Positions 62,207 through 64,000 of a stretch of DNA of 64,000 nucleotides are shown piece after piece. Position 1 is the stretch's first letter, and every line of letters begins with the position of its first letter. The notes under the pieces were generated by a model. That model saw only the letters and a program-made list of their open reading frames with translations, did no database searches and was not told where the DNA came from. The stretch spans positions 1 through 64,000 of the forward strand of contig CAVPLH010000006.1 in the NCBI GenBank assembly GCA_963705955.1. The letters run 5' to 3'. The translations under genes were made by a program, and so were the position numbers. Origin of the DNA: WHSW01 sp963705955 (lineage in GTDB: Bacteria > Actinomycetota > Thermoleophilia > Solirubrobacterales > 70-9).

Positions 62207-63364
62207 TCAGCCCGGTGCGAGCTCGGCCAGCGCCGCGAGCAGGCGCTCGACCTCGTCGGGGGTGATGTTGAGGTGCGGGGCGATCCGCAGCGAGTCGGAG
62301 CGCAGGGCGGCGAAGCAACCCGCAGCCTCGAGCGTCGCGAGCACCCGTGAGCGGGCCTCGGGCGCCAACCCGATGCCGAGCATGTGCGGGCCGCGCCGCG
62401 CCTGCGCTACCGGCTCGAGGCCGAGCTCGGCAGCGCCCTCGGCGACCGCCGCGGTCGTCGTCGCAAGGGTCGCCGCGATCCGGTCCACCTCCCAATCGAG
62501 CAGCTGCTCGAGCGCCGCGACCGCCATCGGAACCAGGTTGAAGCTCGAGCGCTGGCCCATGTCGAAGCGTCGCGCGCCGGGCTGGTAGTCGTCGCGGTAG
62601 TCGACCAGGCGGGCGAAGTCCTCCGACCCGGCGCGGTTGATCCAGTTCTGCTCCAGCGGCTCGCCGTCGCGGTGCTCGGCGCCGACGTAGAGGTAGGAGA
62701 CGCCGAACGGCCCCAGCAGCCACTTGTAGCCGACCGCGACGAGGAAGTCCGGGCGCAGCCGCTCGAGGTCGAGCCCGATCGCACCCGCCGACTGGCTCGC
62801 GTCGATCACCAGCCGGCAGCCGAGCGCGTGGGCGCGCTCGGCGACCCGGTCGAGGTCGATCAGGGCGCCGTCGGTCCAGTGCACGTTCGGGACGCTGACC
62901 ACCCGCACCCGCTCGTCGAGCGCCGCGAGGATCGCGTCGGTCCAGTCCTGGCCCGGCTCGCGCGCGACCGTGAGCAGCTCGGCGCCGCTGCGGCGGGCGA
63001 GGTCGCGCCAGGTGTAGACCCCGGACGGGTACTCCTCGGCGAGCAGGAGGATGCGGTCGCCCGCGGCGAGGTCGAGGTTGCGGGCCGCGACCGCGAACCC
63101 GTAGCTCGTCGCGGTGACCAGGGCGACGCCGTCGGCGTCGGCGCCGACCAGCCGCGCGAACAGCTCGCGCAGGCGGTCGACGTCGCTGAACCAGTCCTCG
63201 GCAGCGATCGTCCACGGCCGAGCCCGGCGTTCGAGCGCCCGCTCGCCGGCCTCGCGCACCCGGTGGGTGAGCGGCGAGAGGTTCGCGGTGTTGAAGTAGG
63301 CGATCCCCGGCGGGAGATCGAACTCCTCCCGCCGGGGACCGAGGGGTCGCGGCTCGCCCGCCAC
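62207..63364 (-). CDS. Class-V aminotransferase (cysteine desulfurase-fold PLP enzyme)
   Basis: 385 residues. IAYFNTANLSPLTHRVREAG, LVIDASQSAGAIGLDL (PLP Asp and Gln) and FLVAVGYKWLLGPFGVSYLY with the PLP-binding lysine. It belongs with the kynureninase/IscS-type fold, without the Cys loop of desulfurases, so a small amino acid or amine is the likely substrate. GTG 63364. It is 12 nt from the ABC permease on the same strand. Confidence 0.87.
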   Translation of the reverse strand: MAGEPRPLGPRREEFDLPPGIAYFNTANLSPLTHRVREAGERALERRARPWTIAAEDWFSDVDRLRELFARLVGADADGVALVTATSYGFAVAARNLDLAAGDRILLLAEEYPSGVYTWRDLARRSGAELLTVAREPGQDWTDAILAALDERVRVVSVPNVHWTDGALIDLDRVAERAHALGCRLVIDASQSAGAIGLDLERLRPDFLVAVGYKWLLGPFGVSYLYVGAEHRDGEPLEQNWINRAGSEDFARLVDYRDDYQPGARRFDMGQRSSFNLVPMAVAALEQLLDWEVDRIAATLATTTAAVAEGAAELGLEPVAQARRGPHMLGIGLAPEARSRVLATLEAAGCFAALRSDSLRIAPHLNITPDEVERLLAALAELAPG

Positions 63365-63376
63365 GACCCCATGTTC

Positions 63377-64000
63377 CTACACCGAGCGCTGGTAGGTCCG
63401 GAACGCCCGCACGGCGAAGAACAGGGTCGCCGCCAGGAACGCCACCAGCAGACCGGCCCGGCCGGCGATCGCGCCCCAATCCGGCGACGCGGTGAGCGCC
63501 TCGCGCCCCGCCTCGACGGCCCAGTTGACCGGGTTGAAGTCCGACGCCGTCTGCATCCAGCCCGGCATCAGATCCTTCTGCATGAAGGTCACCGACAGGA
63601 ACGAGAGCGGCAGCATCAGGAACTGCATCAGCGCGATCAGCGTCTCCTCGCGACGGGCGAGCAGCGCGAGCCCGTTCGAGAGCGCGCCGAACGCGGCCCC
63701 GACCAGGATCGCGATTCCGATCAGGACCGCGACTCCGGCGACGCCGTTCGAGAACTCGGCTCCGGCGAGGATCGCGAGTCCGACGATGATCAGCGTCTGG
63801 ATCACGATCTGCAGCGACGCCTGCGCGAGCCTCCCCGTGATCAGCGACGAGCGCCGCACGGGGGAGACCAGGAAGCGGTCGACGACGCCGCGCTCGAGGT
63901 CCTCGATCATCGGCATCCCGCTCCACCCGGCGGTGAAGAATGCCGTCATCACGACGACGCCCGGGGCGAGGAACTGGATGTAGTTGTCCGAGCCGAAGCC
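63377..64000 (-). CDS. ABC-2-type transporter permease, 5' part outside window
   Basis: The window holds the last 207 residues, open at the edge. Helices with FFTAGWSGMPMIEDLERGVV, LVSPVRRSSLITGRL and a C-terminal GLLVAFLAATLFFAVRAF match DrrB/ABC-2 permeases used for drug or polysaccharide export. The ATP-binding partner would be expected upstream, beyond 64000. The end is TAG-flanked at 63377. Confidence 0.9.
   Translation of the reverse strand, partial: GFGSDNYIQFLAPGVVVMTAFFTAGWSGMPMIEDLERGVVDRFLVSPVRRSSLITGRLAQASLQIVIQTLIIVGLAILAGAEFSNGVAGVAVLIGIAILVGAAFGALSNGLALLARREETLIALMQFLMLPLSFLSVTFMQKDLMPGWMQTASDFNPVNWAVEAGREALTASPDWGAIAGRAGLLVAFLAATLFFAVRAFRTYQRSV

Noticed and set aside
62190..63926. 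578-codon minus-strand frame overlapping the aminotransferase and ABC permease
   Set aside because: It is a shadow in another frame of two genes with clear PLP and permease motifs.
1..64000. rRNA, further tRNA genes, prophage or integrative element
   Set aside because: Only one cloverleaf (tRNA-Gly) was found; there are no integrases, phage structural genes or att-like repeats flanking the tRNA.

Overview
The window is 64 kb of high-GC DNA (about 70% by eye) from an actinobacterium. The gene content points to class Thermoleophilia (Solirubrobacterales-like): an F420-type nitroreductase relative, a wax-ester/diacylglycerol acyltransferase next to an acyl reductase, an Flp pilin, delta-60 and YadA-head-like surface repeats, an ECF42/YCII pair, and a sigma factor fused to a zinc-finger and membrane tail. 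That placement is inferred from family composition, because there is no rRNA gene here. GTG starts, stop/start overlaps of 1-8 nt and short gaps are common. I saw no transposase, phage gene, CRISPR array or replication origin, and only one tRNA gene.

Layout. 1-3.4 kb: N-terminus of a Cys/Met-metabolism PLP enzyme, then a broken wax-ester synthase coupled to an acyl reductase. 3.5-5.8 kb: ArsR repressor divergent from a DHA2 exporter, with two inverted-repeat operators between them. 5.9-8.3 kb: basic histone-like protein, a lipoprotein, a YadA-head-like surface protein. 8.5-16 kb: mostly small regulators and enzymes (ECF42 sigma/YCII, SDR, HD-domain protein, NmrA-like/TetR, DDN, ArsR/VOC, SnoaL folds). 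16.1-21.9 kb: a minus-strand surface-glycan block (epimerase, GT2, two-subunit transketolase, polytopic membrane protein). 22-34 kb: mixed accessory genes including AraC, VOC, an Flp pilin, a STAS protein, methyltransferases, GDPD, a delta-60/RTX-like secreted protein and a perfect 330-bp direct duplication around a secreted-protein gene. 34-43.7 kb: MarR/DHA2 exporter, CPA1 antiporter, flavin monooxygenase, Kup, arginase-family protein. 43.7-50.5 kb: the most housekeeping-like stretch (rph-rdgB-CDF, then Roadblock-like, 69-aa protein, tldD, tldE). 50.6-55.7 kb: TauE/SafE permease, then a sigma/anti-sigma-like/membrane fusion coupled to secreted proteins. 55.7-64 kb: polysaccharide deacetylase, TlpA-CcmH cytochrome c maturation pair, tRNA-Gly, serine hydrolase, MBL hydrolase-PfkB kinase, GNAT, class-V aminotransferase and an ABC-2 permease running off the end.

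Reading-frame breaks are frequent. At least ten genes read as continuous proteins only if one or a few bases are added or removed, and several breaks lie in G/C runs. Genes with two or more breaks are typed as pseudogene and those with one break as CDS, but assembly indels are as likely as real decay. Three further genes (ECF42 sigma, GDPD, TauE/SafE) have coding sequence upstream of any ATG/GTG/TTG in frame.

The most unusual item is the 51.6-55.7 kb locus. One polypeptide carries sigma regions 2 and 4, an HxxxCxxC zinc-finger-like segment, a membrane helix and a Pro-rich outer tail with two QEFG motifs. It overlaps by 4 nt a gene for an exported protein and has a 14-bp palindrome upstream. 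I read it as a one-protein membrane-tethered transcription switch controlling surface proteins, which is an inference.
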